DNA of 64,000 bases, taken from NCBI RefSeq assembly GCF_029909975.1, contig NZ_CP094516.1, positions 4,030,001 to 4,094,000 on the forward strand. The letters run 5' to 3'. Shown in pieces: positions 45,640-54,986 of this stretch. Position 1 is the stretch's first letter. Each line of letters starts with the position of its first letter. The notes under the pieces were generated by a model. The model saw only the letters and a list, made by a program, of their open reading frames with translations. It searched no databases and was not told where the DNA came from. A program made the position numbers and the translations under genes. Origin of the DNA: Bradyrhizobium sp. ISRA430. Lineage in GTDB: Bacteria > Pseudomonadota > Alphaproteobacteria > Rhizobiales > Xanthobacteraceae.

Positions 45640-45744
45640 GTCGGCGGCCGTCGTCACGGCCGCGCTTTTCCCCGACTTGAGAGGGGGAGTCAATGCGCCG
45701 AAGTGGTGCCCTGGATTTCTCGCGCCGGGACGCCGGTTTGTCGG

Positions 45745-45825
45745 GTGGGCAAAGCGAAGCGCGCCCACCATCACGGAAGCGCCGGAAGGGTGGGCACGGC
45801 GCAGGAGCGCCTTTGCCCACCTACG
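45745..45825. repeat. Palindromic repeat
   Basis: Arms GTGGGCAAAGCGAAGCGCGC (from 45747) and GCGCCTTTGCCCACC (near 45807-45822) with CGGAAGGGTGGGCACGGCGC between. This repeat supplies the false N-terminal extension of the glycosyltransferase frame. Confidence 0.7.
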
Positions 45826-45958
45826 ATTCCTGCGCGACGCTTGCCCGGGACGATGGAGTGTGTGGCGGCTTGCCGCGGATGTGATCGGAGAAGCCGTCCC
45901 TCGCCGGAATTAAACTCTCCGCTGGCTGTTCTCCTTCATGAACTGATACAACCGCATC

Positions 45959-47692
45959 ATGGCCACCGCTTCCGCACGAATGTCCGAAATGGTCCGCGGC
46001 ACCAGCCTGCGGCAGGTGCGGCTGGTCTGCGGATTCATCCTTTTCTCTTACGTGGTCAGCCATTTCCTCAACCATGCGCTCGGCAACATCTCGGTCGATG
46101 CGATGGAGGCCGGGGTCTACTACCACACGGCCTTCTGGCAGTTCCTGCCGGTCGCCGTCGTGTTCTACACGGCGGCGCTGACGCATATGGGGCTCGGCGT
46201 CTACGCGCTGTACCAACGCCGGCAGTTCCGCTGGAAGACCATCGAGCCGCTCCAGCTCGTGCTGGGGTTAAGCATCCCCGCCCTCGTCATGGCGCATGTC
46301 ATCGGCGTGCGACTCGGGCAGACCCTCTACGGACACCAGAAGCTCTATCCGCAGGAGCTCTATCTGTTCTTCGTCGGGTCATCCAACCGGATCTGGCTGA
46401 TGACGATCCTGCTCGTGATCGCCTGGGTGCATGGCTGCATCGGAATCTATTTCTGGCTTCGGCTCAAATCGTTCTTCACGCGCGCCGCGCCCTATCTGCT
46501 CGCAGCCGCCGTGCTGATCCCGACGCTGGCGCTGCTCGGCGTCTACCAGGGCGGCCGCAGCGTTGCGGCCGATAGCGACGACGGCGAATGGCGCGCGCAC
46601 AATCTGACCCGGCGCCAGCTCGGCACCGCCGCGGAGGCCGATACGCTCGACCGCATCACCGGCGGCCTTACCGTCAGCTATCTCGGCCTGCTCGGGCTGG
46701 TGCTGCTCGGACGCGGGGTGCGCGCCTTGCGCGAGCGACGCGGCGGCATGATCGCGTTGTCCTACGGCAACGGCAAGACGGTGCGCGTGCCCAAGGGGCT
46801 CTCCGTGCTGGAAGCAAGCCTGCGCCACAACGTGCCACATGCCAGCGTCTGCGGCGGCCGCGCGCGCTGCTCGACCTGCCGCATCCGCGTCATCGGCGAT
46901 CATGGCGCCCTGCCCGAGCCGTCGCAGCGCGAGGCGTTCGTGCTCACCCGCGTCGGCACCACCGATCCCTCGATCAGGCTGGCCTGCCAGTTGCGCCCGA
47001 CGTGCGATCTTTCCTTCTTCCAGCTCTTCACGCCGCACACGCTGGCGGCCAATGCGCAGGCCTCAACGCCGGCACGGATCGGCCAGGAGCGCTATCTCGT
47101 CAGCCTGTTCGTCGACATGCGCGGCTCGACGCAGCTCGCCGAGAAGCGGCTGCCGTTCGACACCGTCTTCATCGTCAACCGTTTCCTCGGCGCGGTGTCG
47201 CAGGCCGTGATCGAGAACGGCGGCCAGCCGAACCAGTTCGTCGGCGACGGCATGCTGGCTCTGTTCGGGCTCACAGCGGATCCGCAGACCGCCTGCCGCC
47301 AGGCGCTGAAGGCCGCCGCCGGAATCGCCGTCCATGTCGACGAGCTCAACGAACTCCTGGGCCACGATCTGCGCCAGCCGATCCGCTTCGGCATCGGCAT
47401 TCACGGCGGCGAGGTCATCATCGGCGACATCGGCTACCGCGATCACATCGTCTTCACCGCGCTCGGCGACGCCGTCAACGTCGCCGCCCGCCTCCAGGAC
47501 ATGACCAAGACGCTGGCCTGCGAGGCCATCGTCTCGGAGGAGGTCCGCCGCACCGCCGGCCTGCGCGACGATGCGCTGCCGCAGCAGGAGGCGACGATCC
47601 GCGGCCGCGACGAGCCGATGACCGTGCGCGTCATCGCGGATGTCAGGCTGTTGGCGGCCCTGGTCGCGGGCGGCGAGCGCATCGCGGCGTAA
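45959..47692 (+). CDS. cyaC: Redox-coupled class III adenylate cyclase, CyaC-like
   Basis: 577 residues, three modules. Residues about 20-255: six membrane helices with spaced His (His35, 39, 56, 76, 113, 158) suitable for two b haems, as in the quinone-responsive anchor described for Sinorhizobium meliloti CyaC. Residues about 262-355: a [2Fe-2S] ferredoxin domain with Cys298, Cys304, Cys307 and Cys343 (CX5CX2CX35C). Residues about 378-550: a class III cyclase domain with metal Asp386 (FVDMRGST) and Asp430 (VGDGML) and the transition-state NVAAR (Asn507, Arg511). The substrate-selecting Lys position appears as Gln426 (PNQFVGDG), which deserves a check. Makes cAMP in response to membrane redox state by analogy. 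It is followed by SorAB. Confidence 0.88.
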   Translation: MATASARMSEMVRGTSLRQVRLVCGFILFSYVVSHFLNHALGNISVDAMEAGVYYHTAFWQFLPVAVVFYTAALTHMGLGVYALYQRRQFRWKTIEPLQLVLGLSIPALVMAHVIGVRLGQTLYGHQKLYPQELYLFFVGSSNRIWLMTILLVIAWVHGCIGIYFWLRLKSFFTRAAPYLLAAAVLIPTLALLGVYQGGRSVAADSDDGEWRAHNLTRRQLGTAAEADTLDRITGGLTVSYLGLLGLVLLGRGVRALRERRGGMIALSYGNGKTVRVPKGLSVLEASLRHNVPHASVCGGRARCSTCRIRVIGDHGALPEPSQREAFVLTRVGTTDPSIRLACQLRPTCDLSFFQLFTPHTLAANAQASTPARIGQERYLVSLFVDMRGSTQLAEKRLPFDTVFIVNRFLGAVSQAVIENGGQPNQFVGDGMLALFGLTADPQTACRQALKAAAGIAVHVDELNELLGHDLRQPIRFGIGIHGGEVIIGDIGYRDHIVFTALGDAVNVAARLQDMTKTLACEAIVSEEVRRTAGLRDDALPQQEATIRGRDEPMTVRVIADVRLLAALVAGGERIAA

Positions 47693-47829
47693 CACCGCGT
47701 TGTTGCAGCGCAGCGGCATGGCCCTGCTGCGAAAGCACGAATTGACTTCGCCGCCATCGGTGCAACAGATGATCGCGAGCTTGCGGTGATGACCGCGACC
47801 TAAGCGCAAAAATCTCCGGGGGGAGACAC

Positions 47830-49035
47830 ATGATCGACAGACGCGATCTGCTCAAAGGAGCAGGCCTTGCCGCGTTGGCGGCAGGCTTCGGCGCAAGCGC
47901 TACAAAGGCGCTCGCCGTGGACACCGTCACCCTGCCCTTCGCCAATGGCGAACGGCCGCTGGTGAAATATCCGCAGAAGCGGCCGATGATCGGCCTGACC
48001 AGCCGGCCGCCGCAGCTCGAGACGCCGTTCGCAGTCTTCAACGACGGCCCGATCACGCCGAACAACGCGTTCTTCGTCCGCTATCACCTGTCGGAGCTGC
48101 CCTACAATCTCGATCCCGACAAGTTCACGCTCGAGGTCAAGGGCAAAGTCGACAAGCCGCTCAAGCTGTCACTGAAGGACATAAGGAAGATGAAGGCGAC
48201 CGAGGTCGTCGCCGTCAACCAGTGCTCGGGCAACAGCCGCGGCTTCTTCGATCCGCGCGTCGCCGGCGGTCAGCTCGCCAACGGCGCCATGGGCAATGCG
48301 CGCTGGCGCGGCGTGCCGCTGAAGACCGTGCTCGAGATGGCGGGCGTGCAGGCCGGCGCCAAGCAGGTCACCTTCAACGGCATGGACGGCCCGACCAGCG
48401 ACAAGACGCCGGATTTCGTTAAGGCGCTCGATCTCGATCATGCCACTGACGGCGAGGTGATGCTGGCCTACGGCATGAACGGCGAAGACCTACCGTTCCT
48501 CAACGGCTTTCCGCTGCGCCTGATCGTGCCCGGCTATTACGGCACCTACTGGGTCAAGCACCTCAACGAGATCACCGTCATCGACAATGTCTATGACGGC
48601 TTCTGGATGAAGTCGGCCTATCGCATTCCGGACACGCCGAACAACGCGGTCGAGCCCGGCACCACGCCCAAGGCGACGATCCCGATCAACCGCTTCACCA
48701 TCCGCTCTTTCATCACCAGCGTGCCCAATGGCGGCAAGCTGAAGGCGGGACGCACGATGCTGCGCGGCATCGCTTTCGACGGCGGCAAGGGCATCAAGGA
48801 GGTCGCGGTCTCCACGGACGGCGGCAAGACCTGGACCAACGCGCAGCTCGGCAAGGATCTCGGCAAATATTCCTTCCGCGAATGGAAGCTGCCGGTGAAG
48901 CTCGCGGCCGGCTCCTACGACCTCAAGGTTCGCGCAACCGGCAATGGTGGTGAGACGCAGCCGGACACGCCGCGCTGGAACCCGGCAGGCTATTTGCGCA
49001 ACGTCGTCGAAACCGTTCGCGTGACCGTGGCCTGA
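47830..49035 (+). CDS. sorA: Sulfite dehydrogenase molybdenum subunit, SorA type
   Basis: 401 residues of the sulfite oxidase family. Twin-arginine signal (MIDRRDLLKGAGLAALAAGF) for Tat export; molybdopterin ligand Cys132 in NQCSGNSRGFF; YYGTYWVKHLNEI substrate region; C-terminal dimerisation (Mo-co dimer) domain from about residue 290 (FITSVPNGGKLKAGRTMLRG, EVAVSTDGGKTW). Oxidises sulfite to sulfate in the periplasm. A c-type cytochrome gene follows after 12 bp, the SorAB arrangement. Confidence 0.92.
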   Translation: MIDRRDLLKGAGLAALAAGFGASATKALAVDTVTLPFANGERPLVKYPQKRPMIGLTSRPPQLETPFAVFNDGPITPNNAFFVRYHLSELPYNLDPDKFTLEVKGKVDKPLKLSLKDIRKMKATEVVAVNQCSGNSRGFFDPRVAGGQLANGAMGNARWRGVPLKTVLEMAGVQAGAKQVTFNGMDGPTSDKTPDFVKALDLDHATDGEVMLAYGMNGEDLPFLNGFPLRLIVPGYYGTYWVKHLNEITVIDNVYDGFWMKSAYRIPDTPNNAVEPGTTPKATIPINRFTIRSFITSVPNGGKLKAGRTMLRGIAFDGGKGIKEVAVSTDGGKTWTNAQLGKDLGKYSFREWKLPVKLAAGSYDLKVRATGNGGETQPDTPRWNPAGYLRNVVETVRVTVA

Positions 49036-49047
49036 AGGAGAATAACC

Positions 49048-49371
49048 ATGCAACGAACTGTTCTCCCCGCCATCGCGCTTGCCGCCGGCCTCGGCTGGCT
49101 TGCGACCAGCCCCGCCACGGTGACCGCCGCGCCTGTCAACTACAAAACCCCGGACGAGGTCGCTGCCTTCAAGCCCGGCCCCAATCTCGAGGTCGTCCAG
49201 GGCAATTGCACGGCTTGCCACTCGGCCGATTACGTCAACACACAGCCGCCCATGAAGGACAAGAAAGCCTTCTGGCAGGCCGAGGTGACCAAGATGATCA
49301 AGGTCTACGGCGCGCCGATCGACGATGCCGACATCGGCAAGATCGTCGACTATCTGGCCGCGACGTATTGA
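49048..49371 (+). CDS. sorB: Sulfite dehydrogenase cytochrome c subunit, SorB type
   Basis: 107 residues with a signal peptide and one haem site CTACH (Cys54, Cys57, His58). Residues MKDKKAFWQAEVTKMIKVYG supply the probable distal Met, and ADIGKIVDYLAATY is a standard cytochrome c end. It takes electrons from SorA and passes them on to a periplasmic cytochrome c. It forms a two-gene operon with sorA. Confidence 0.9.
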   Translation: MQRTVLPAIALAAGLGWLATSPATVTAAPVNYKTPDEVAAFKPGPNLEVVQGNCTACHSADYVNTQPPMKDKKAFWQAEVTKMIKVYGAPIDDADIGKIVDYLAATY

Positions 49372-49578
49372 CCGGGTCGCGGCACGTGCGGGCCAAATGA
49401 TCGCTAAACGGGCAAAACCGGCAGAAACGCCGCGAAGTTGAGCGGATTTCGGCAAAATGCTCGTGCGGTTTGAGCTATCAAGCCCGCAACATTCCGCGTA
49501 TCCTGTTAGGACCGAACCGGCCGGTTGGCGGGGACTGGCGGTTCGTGATCTCGGAGGAAGACCCGCGGAGAAGACGTG

Positions 49579-49779
49579 ATGCCCAAAGGTACGGTCAAGT
49601 GGTTCAACCCGACGAAGGGTTATGGATTTATCCAGCCTGCGTCGGGCGGCAAGGATGTGTTCGTGCATATCTCGGCAGTGCAGAAGGCCGGTTTGTCCAC
49701 GCTCAACGAGGGACAGACGGTGGAATATGAAGAGATCGCAAACCGGGGCAAGACCTCCGCAGAGAACCTCAAAGTATAA
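49579..49779 (+). CDS. cspA: Cold shock domain protein
   Basis: 66 residues from ATG 49579 (GTG one codon upstream). RNP1 KGYGFI and RNP2 DVFVHI are complete, plus FNPTKGYGF and [21 protein letters not shown] single-stranded nucleic-acid-binding RNA chaperone. The upstream 200 bp from sorB hold no gene and probably include a long 5' untranslated leader typical of csp genes. Confidence 0.93.
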   Translation: MPKGTVKWFNPTKGYGFIQPASGGKDVFVHISAVQKAGLSTLNEGQTVEYEEIANRGKTSAENLKV

Positions 49780-49950
49780 GCCCGCCAGCCTTTGCTGCCT
49801 CCCGGATGTCTTTCGGGAGTGAGGCCAAGAAAATTTTAGAAGACGGTCAGTGCATTCGACGACAGGCGTTGCGATTGCGCACGGATAGCTATTTTGCCTG
49901 CGAAGACCGGTTATTCAACGCCACAGCAATGACAATCGCGACGCCACATG

Positions 49951-50412
49951 TCAGCCCACCGGCAACGGTGCGTCGCGCTTGATCTCCTCCATCACCGCAT
50001 AAGTGCGCGTCTCGCGCACACCCGGCATCGACAGCAAGGTCTCGCCGAGGAAGCGCCGATACGCGGTCATGTCGGCAAGGCGAGCCTTCAAGAGATAGTC
50101 GAAGCCGCCCGCAACCATGTGACACTCCAAAACCTCGGGTGCGAGCTTCACTGCGCGCGCGAAGCGCTCGAAATTCTCCGGCGTGGTCTTGTCGAGCAAC
50201 ACCTCGACGAACACCAGGAATCCGAGACCGAGCCGATGCGGGTTGAGTCTCGCGCCATAGCCTTCGACAAAGCCCTCGCGCTGCAGCCGCTTCAGCCTCT
50301 CGCCGATCGAGGTCGGCGACAGGCCGATGCGTTCGGCGAGCTCGACATTGGCGATGCGACCATCCTCCTGCAAAATCGAGAGAATTTTCCGGTCGATTCG
50401 GTCCAGTTCCAT
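49951..50412 (-). CDS. putR: Lrp/AsnC-family regulator of proline use
   Basis: 153 residues. HTH: ELDRIDRKILSILQEDGRIA then NVELAERIGLSPTSIGERLK; C-terminal AsnC ligand-binding domain (PEVLECHMVAGGFDYLLKAR). Divergent from putA across 115 bp. Rhizobial putA genes lacking the N-terminal ribbon-helix-helix domain are normally controlled by such a PutR activator, which fits here. The A/T-rich stretch around 50410-50480 is the likely operator and promoter area. Confidence 0.9.
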   Translation of the reverse strand: MELDRIDRKILSILQEDGRIANVELAERIGLSPTSIGERLKRLQREGFVEGYGARLNPHRLGLGFLVFVEVLLDKTTPENFERFARAVKLAPEVLECHMVAGGFDYLLKARLADMTAYRRFLGETLLSMPGVRETRTYAVMEEIKRDAPLPVG

Positions 50413-50527
50413 ATTTTTTACGGCCTGCCGGGCATCAATCTTTATTTCCTAAGGCAAAATGACGTATTTGTCTATCGAACTACGGCAATGAGCGGACTAG
50501 CTTGGCTTTCGATCACAGGACCCTGCC

Positions 50528-53527
50528 ATGCCAAACATCCCTCCCCCTTTCGCCGCATCTTATGCGCCCGATGACGCCGATATCGCCGCGCGCCTGCTGC
50601 CAGCCGGGCATCTCAGCTCGTCGCAGGAGGCGCGGATCGATCGCACCGCCACCCGGCTGATCGAGGCGATCCGCAAGCGCGACGACCGCCTCGGCGGGGT
50701 CGAGGATATGCTGCGCGAGTTCGCGCTCTCGACCAAGGAGGGGCTGGCGCTGATGGTGCTGGCCGAGGCGCTCCTGCGCGTGCCGGACGCGCGCACTGCC
50801 GACCAGTTCATCGAGGACAAGCTCGGCGAGGGCGACTTCATCCATCACGAGACCAAGTCCACGGCCTTCCTGGTCAACGCGTCGGCCTGGGCGCTCGGCC
50901 TGTCGGCGCGGGTGATCCAGCCCGGCGAGACGCCCGAGGGTACCATCGGCCGACTGGTGAAGCGGCTCGGAGCGCCGGCAGTGCGCGCCGCCACGCGTCA
51001 GGCGATGCGGCTGATGGGCAATCATTTCGTACTCGGTGAGACCATCGAACAGGCACTGGAGCGGAGCGGGCCGCGCTCCGGCCACCAGCCGCGCTATTCC
51101 TTCGACATGCTTGGCGAGGGCGCGCGCACGGCGGCCGATGCGAAGCGCTATTTCGACGCCTATGCCAGCGCGATCGAAACCATCGGCAAGGCAGCGGGCA
51201 ACCACTCCCTGCCCGACCGGCCCGGCATCTCCGTCAAGCTCTCGGCGCTGCATCCCCGCTTCGAGGCGATCAGCCGCGACCGCGTGATGCACGAGCTGGT
51301 GCCGCTGCTGCTCGATCTCGCGCAGCGCGCCAAGACGTACGACCTCAACTTCACCGTCGACGCCGAGGAAGCCGACCGGCTGGAGCTGTCGCTCGACGTG
51401 ATCGCGGCAACGCTTGCCGATGCCTCGCTCGCCGGCTGGGACGGCTTCGGGCTCGCCATCCAGGCCTATCAGAAACGCGCGAGCGCGGTGATCGACTACG
51501 TCGACGAGCTTGCGCATGCACATGATCGCAAGCTGATGGTGCGGCTGGTCAAGGGCGCTTATTGGGACACCGAGATCAAGCGCGCGCAGGAGCGCGGGCT
51601 CGACGGTTATCCCGTGTTCACGCGCAAGGCGATGACGGACTTGAATTTCGTCGCCTGCGCGCGGAAGCTTCTCGCCTTGCGACCGCGCATCTTCCCGCAA
51701 TTCGCCACCCACAACGCACTGACGGTTGCGACCGTGCTGGCGCTCGCGGGCAAGAGCGGCGGCTTCGAGTTCCAGCGCCTGCACGGCATGGGCGAAGCGC
51801 TCTACGAGCAGCTTGCGAAGGATCATCCCGATATCGCCCACCGCACCTATGCGCCGGTCGGCAGCCATCGCGACCTGCTCGCCTATCTGGTGCGGCGATT
51901 GCTCGAGAACGGTGCCAACTCCTCCTTCGTGGCGCAAGCCGCTGATTATCGCGTGCCGGTCGCGGCGCTGCTGCAACGTCCGGCCGATGCCATCGCTCGG
52001 CCGCAACAGGCTTCGCACCCCAGAATCCCGCTGCCGTGCGACCTGTTCGCGCCGGACCGGCGCAATTCGCGCGGTATCGAGTTCGGCGAGCGCGCCGCAC
52101 TGGAACGGCTGCTGGCCGACATCAAGGCCGAGACGTTCGACCTTAAGCCGGTCGCCGATGCGACACCCGATCAGGCCAACGCCGCGGTGGCCGCAGCGCG
52201 CGCGGGCTTTGCGGCCTGGAGCCGGACGCCTGCGGCTGCCCGCGCGGCCATGCTGGAGCAGGCCGCGCATCTGCTGGAGAGCCGCGGCGCGCATTTCATC
52301 GCCCTGCTACAGCGCGAGGGCGGCAAGACCCTCGACGACGCGCTCTCGGAGGTGCGCGAGGCCGCGGACTTCTGCCGCTACTATGCCGCGCAGGGCCGAC
52401 GACTGTTCGGCGGCGAGACCGCGATGCCGGGCCCGACCGGCGAAAGCAATATGCTGGGCTTGCGCGGCCGCGGCGTGTTCGTGGCGATCTCGCCCTGGAA
52501 TTTTCCGCTCGCGATCTTCCTCGGCCAGGTCACGGCGGCGCTGATGGCCGGCAACTGCGTGGTGGCCAAGCCGGCCGAGCAGACGCCGCGCATCGCGGTC
52601 GAAGCCGTGCGGCTGCTGCACGAGGCCGGTGTCCCCACGAGCGCGCTGCGCCTCGTCACCGGCGACGGCCGCATCGGCGCTGCTTTGACCGCGCATCCCA
52701 ATATCGCCGGCGTCGTCTTCACCGGTTCGACCGAGGTCGCGCGCGCGATCAACCGGACGCTTGCTGCCAAGGAGGGACCGATCGTGCCGCTGATCGCGGA
52801 GACCGGCGGCATCAACGCGATGATCGCGGACGCGACGGCGCTGCCCGAGCAGGTCGCCGACGATGTCGTGACCTCGGCCTTCCGTTCCGCCGGCCAGCGC
52901 TGCTCGGCGCTGCGACTGCTGTTCGTGCAGGAGGATGTCGCCGACCGCATGATCGAGATGATCGCCGGCGCGGCGCGCGAGTTGAAGATCGGTGATGCCG
53001 GCGATGCCGCAACCCATGTCGGGCCGGTGATCGATCGTGAGGCCAAGCAGCGGCTGGATGCACACATCGCGCGGATGAAGAAGGAAGCGCGGCTGCACTT
53101 TGCCGGCACGGCACCGGACGGCTGCTTCGTCGCGCCGCACATCTTCGAGCTCAAAGACGCCGGCCAGCTCGCCGAGGAGGTGTTCGGGCCAATCCTGCAC
53201 GTCGTACGCTATCCGGCGGAGAAGCTTGGACAGGTGTTGGCTGCGATCGATCGCACCGGCTATGGGCTCACTCTCGGCGTCCATTCGCGCATCGACGATA
53301 CGGTCGAGGCGATCATCGACCGGGCCCAGGTCGGCAACATCTACGTCAACCGCAACATGATCGGCGCCGTGGTCGGCGTGCAGCCGTTCGGCGGCAACGG
53401 GCTGTCAGGAACCGGCCCGAAGGCCGGCGGCCCGCACTACCTCGCGCGCTTCGCGACCGAGCAGACCGTGACCATCAACACCGCCGCGGCCGGCGGCAAT
53501 GCTGCGTTGCTGGCGGGGGAGGAGTGA
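50528..53527 (+). CDS. putA: Bifunctional proline dehydrogenase / P5C dehydrogenase PutA (short form)
   Basis: 999 residues, the same length as the crystallised Bradyrhizobium PutA. No N-terminal ribbon-helix-helix domain. Proline dehydrogenase barrel about 80-450 (VKLSALHPRFEAI, LMVRLVKGAYWDTEIKRAQE, FATHNALTVATV); aldehyde dehydrogenase domain about 500-990 with ISPWNFPLAIFLGQ, Glu758 (LIAETGGINAMI) and catalytic Cys792 (SAGQRCSALRLL). Converts proline to glutamate with FAD and NAD, channelling P5C internally. Regulated by the divergent Lrp-type gene by inference. Confidence 0.95.
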   Translation: MPNIPPPFAASYAPDDADIAARLLPAGHLSSSQEARIDRTATRLIEAIRKRDDRLGGVEDMLREFALSTKEGLALMVLAEALLRVPDARTADQFIEDKLGEGDFIHHETKSTAFLVNASAWALGLSARVIQPGETPEGTIGRLVKRLGAPAVRAATRQAMRLMGNHFVLGETIEQALERSGPRSGHQPRYSFDMLGEGARTAADAKRYFDAYASAIETIGKAAGNHSLPDRPGISVKLSALHPRFEAISRDRVMHELVPLLLDLAQRAKTYDLNFTVDAEEADRLELSLDVIAATLADASLAGWDGFGLAIQAYQKRASAVIDYVDELAHAHDRKLMVRLVKGAYWDTEIKRAQERGLDGYPVFTRKAMTDLNFVACARKLLALRPRIFPQFATHNALTVATVLALAGKSGGFEFQRLHGMGEALYEQLAKDHPDIAHRTYAPVGSHRDLLAYLVRRLLENGANSSFVAQAADYRVPVAALLQRPADAIARPQQASHPRIPLPCDLFAPDRRNSRGIEFGERAALERLLADIKAETFDLKPVADATPDQANAAVAAARAGFAAWSRTPAAARAAMLEQAAHLLESRGAHFIALLQREGGKTLDDALSEVREAADFCRYYAAQGRRLFGGETAMPGPTGESNMLGLRGRGVFVAISPWNFPLAIFLGQVTAALMAGNCVVAKPAEQTPRIAVEAVRLLHEAGVPTSALRLVTGDGRIGAALTAHPNIAGVVFTGSTEVARAINRTLAAKEGPIVPLIAETGGINAMIADATALPEQVADDVVTSAFRSAGQRCSALRLLFVQEDVADRMIEMIAGAARELKIGDAGDAATHVGPVIDREAKQRLDAHIARMKKEARLHFAGTAPDGCFVAPHIFELKDAGQLAEEVFGPILHVVRYPAEKLGQVLAAIDRTGYGLTLGVHSRIDDTVEAIIDRAQVGNIYVNRNMIGAVVGVQPFGGNGLSGTGPKAGGPHYLARFATEQTVTINTAAAGGNAALLAGEE

Positions 53528-53639
53528 GGCTCGCGAGGAGCGTTGCATCCCGCCAGAACATCGGTCTAATGCTTCGCATGATGTGGCCGCGCTAATTCCA
53601 GCGCGCGGGAAACAACAAGCGCGAGGGAGCAACGCCGCG

Positions 53640-54845
53640 ATGGAAAAGGGCATTTTTGCGGGCCTGAAGGTTCTGGACTGCGCGAGCTTCATCGCGGCGC
53701 CCGCTGCCGCGACCGTGCTGTCGGATTTCGGCGCCGACGTCATCAAGATCGAGCCGCCCGGCGCCGGCGATCCCTACCGCAATCTGCCGAACCTGCCGGG
53801 CTATCCCACCGGCGAGCACAATTTCGCCTGGCTGCTGGAGGCCCGCAACAAGAAGAGCATCGCGCTCGACCTCTCCAAACCGGAGGCGCAGGCCGTGCTC
53901 TACAAGCTCGTGGAAGAGGCCGACGTCTTCATCACCAACATGCCGCCGCCGGTGCGCACCAAGCTCGGCATCACCTACGATCACCTCGCTCATCTCAACG
54001 ACCGGCTGATCTACGCCTCCTTCACCGGCTACGGCGAAAAGGGCGAGGAGGCCAACAAGCCGGGCTTCGACAGCAACGCCTATTGGGCGCGCTCCGGCCT
54101 GATGGATCTCGTGCGCGCCGACCCCCACACGACGCCGGCCCGCTCGATCGCCGGCATGGGCGATCATCCCTGCGCCATGGCGTTCTACGGCGCCATCGTC
54201 ACCGCGCTGTATCAGCGCGAGAAGACCGGCAAGGGCTCGCACGTCGCCTCCAACCTGATGGCGAACGGTGTGTGGGCGGCGAGCGTGCTGGCGCAGGCAA
54301 AGCTCTGCGGCGCCAAGTTCGGCGAGCGACGGCCGCGCGAACGCGCGCTCAACGCGGTGACCAACCACTATCAGTGCAAGGACGGCCGCTGGATCATCCT
54401 GTCGCTTCTGAACGAAGACCGGCAATGGCCGACGCTGGCGCGCTGCATGGGACGCGAGGATCTCATCGACGACCCGCGCTTCGCCACCAGGCCTGATCGC
54501 CACGCCCGCTCGGTCGAGCTGATCAAGATTTTCGACGAGGTGTTCGCGACCAGGGATCTTGCGGAATGGCGCAAGATCCTCGATGGCAACGGGCTGGTGT
54601 TCGGCGTCGTCGGCATCCTCGACGACATCCCGAACGACAAGCAGATGCTCGACAACGAGGTGCTGGTGCCGTTCGAGAACGACACCATGCTCACCATCAA
54701 CAGCCCGATCTGGATCGATGGCGCCAAGAAGGTGCAGCCCCGCAAGCCCCCCGCCGTCGGCGAGCACAGTGACGAGATTTTGCGCGGAGCGGGATATGAC
54801 GAGGCGCAGATCAAGCAGCTAAGATCGTCGGGAGCGGTGGGGTAA
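53640..54845 (+). CDS. Family III CoA transferase (CaiB/BaiF)
   Basis: 401 residues from ATG 53640. Signatures: GLKVLDCASFIAAPAAATVL, DFGADVIKIEPPGAGDPYRN, LDLSKPEAQAVLYKLVEEAD, and the RSIAGMGDHPCAMAFYGAIV active-site region. Second CoA transferase of the window but not closely similar to the one at 34921-36024. It lies 112 bp after putA, without other CoA genes nearby; substrate unknown. Confidence 0.85.
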   Translation: MEKGIFAGLKVLDCASFIAAPAAATVLSDFGADVIKIEPPGAGDPYRNLPNLPGYPTGEHNFAWLLEARNKKSIALDLSKPEAQAVLYKLVEEADVFITNMPPPVRTKLGITYDHLAHLNDRLIYASFTGYGEKGEEANKPGFDSNAYWARSGLMDLVRADPHTTPARSIAGMGDHPCAMAFYGAIVTALYQREKTGKGSHVASNLMANGVWAASVLAQAKLCGAKFGERRPRERALNAVTNHYQCKDGRWIILSLLNEDRQWPTLARCMGREDLIDDPRFATRPDRHARSVELIKIFDEVFATRDLAEWRKILDGNGLVFGVVGILDDIPNDKQMLDNEVLVPFENDTMLTINSPIWIDGAKKVQPRKPPAVGEHSDEILRGAGYDEAQIKQLRSSGAVG

Positions 54846-54892
54846 GGGCCGGCACGCTGGTGCCCGACGGTAGGAGATAGCGCGCTTCCGCG

Positions 54893-54935
54893 GACGCATT
54901 GCTGGATTGCTTCGCTACGCTCGCAATGACGATGC
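54893..54935. repeat. Palindromic repeat fragment
   Basis: GATTGCTTCGCTACGCTCGC followed by AATGACG, a unit that recurs at 60075-60105. Forms a short hairpin (GCTTCGCTACGCTCGC). Confidence 0.6.
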
Positions 54936-54986
54936 GGGACGATCTCGATATAATCTCACGACAACATTTTTGGCTCGCGAGGTCCC

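Noticed and set aside
45640..45774. Extra N-terminal 45 residues of the GT39 protein
   Set aside because: The sequence is a translation of a palindromic repeat and would put a charged stretch before the first membrane helix.
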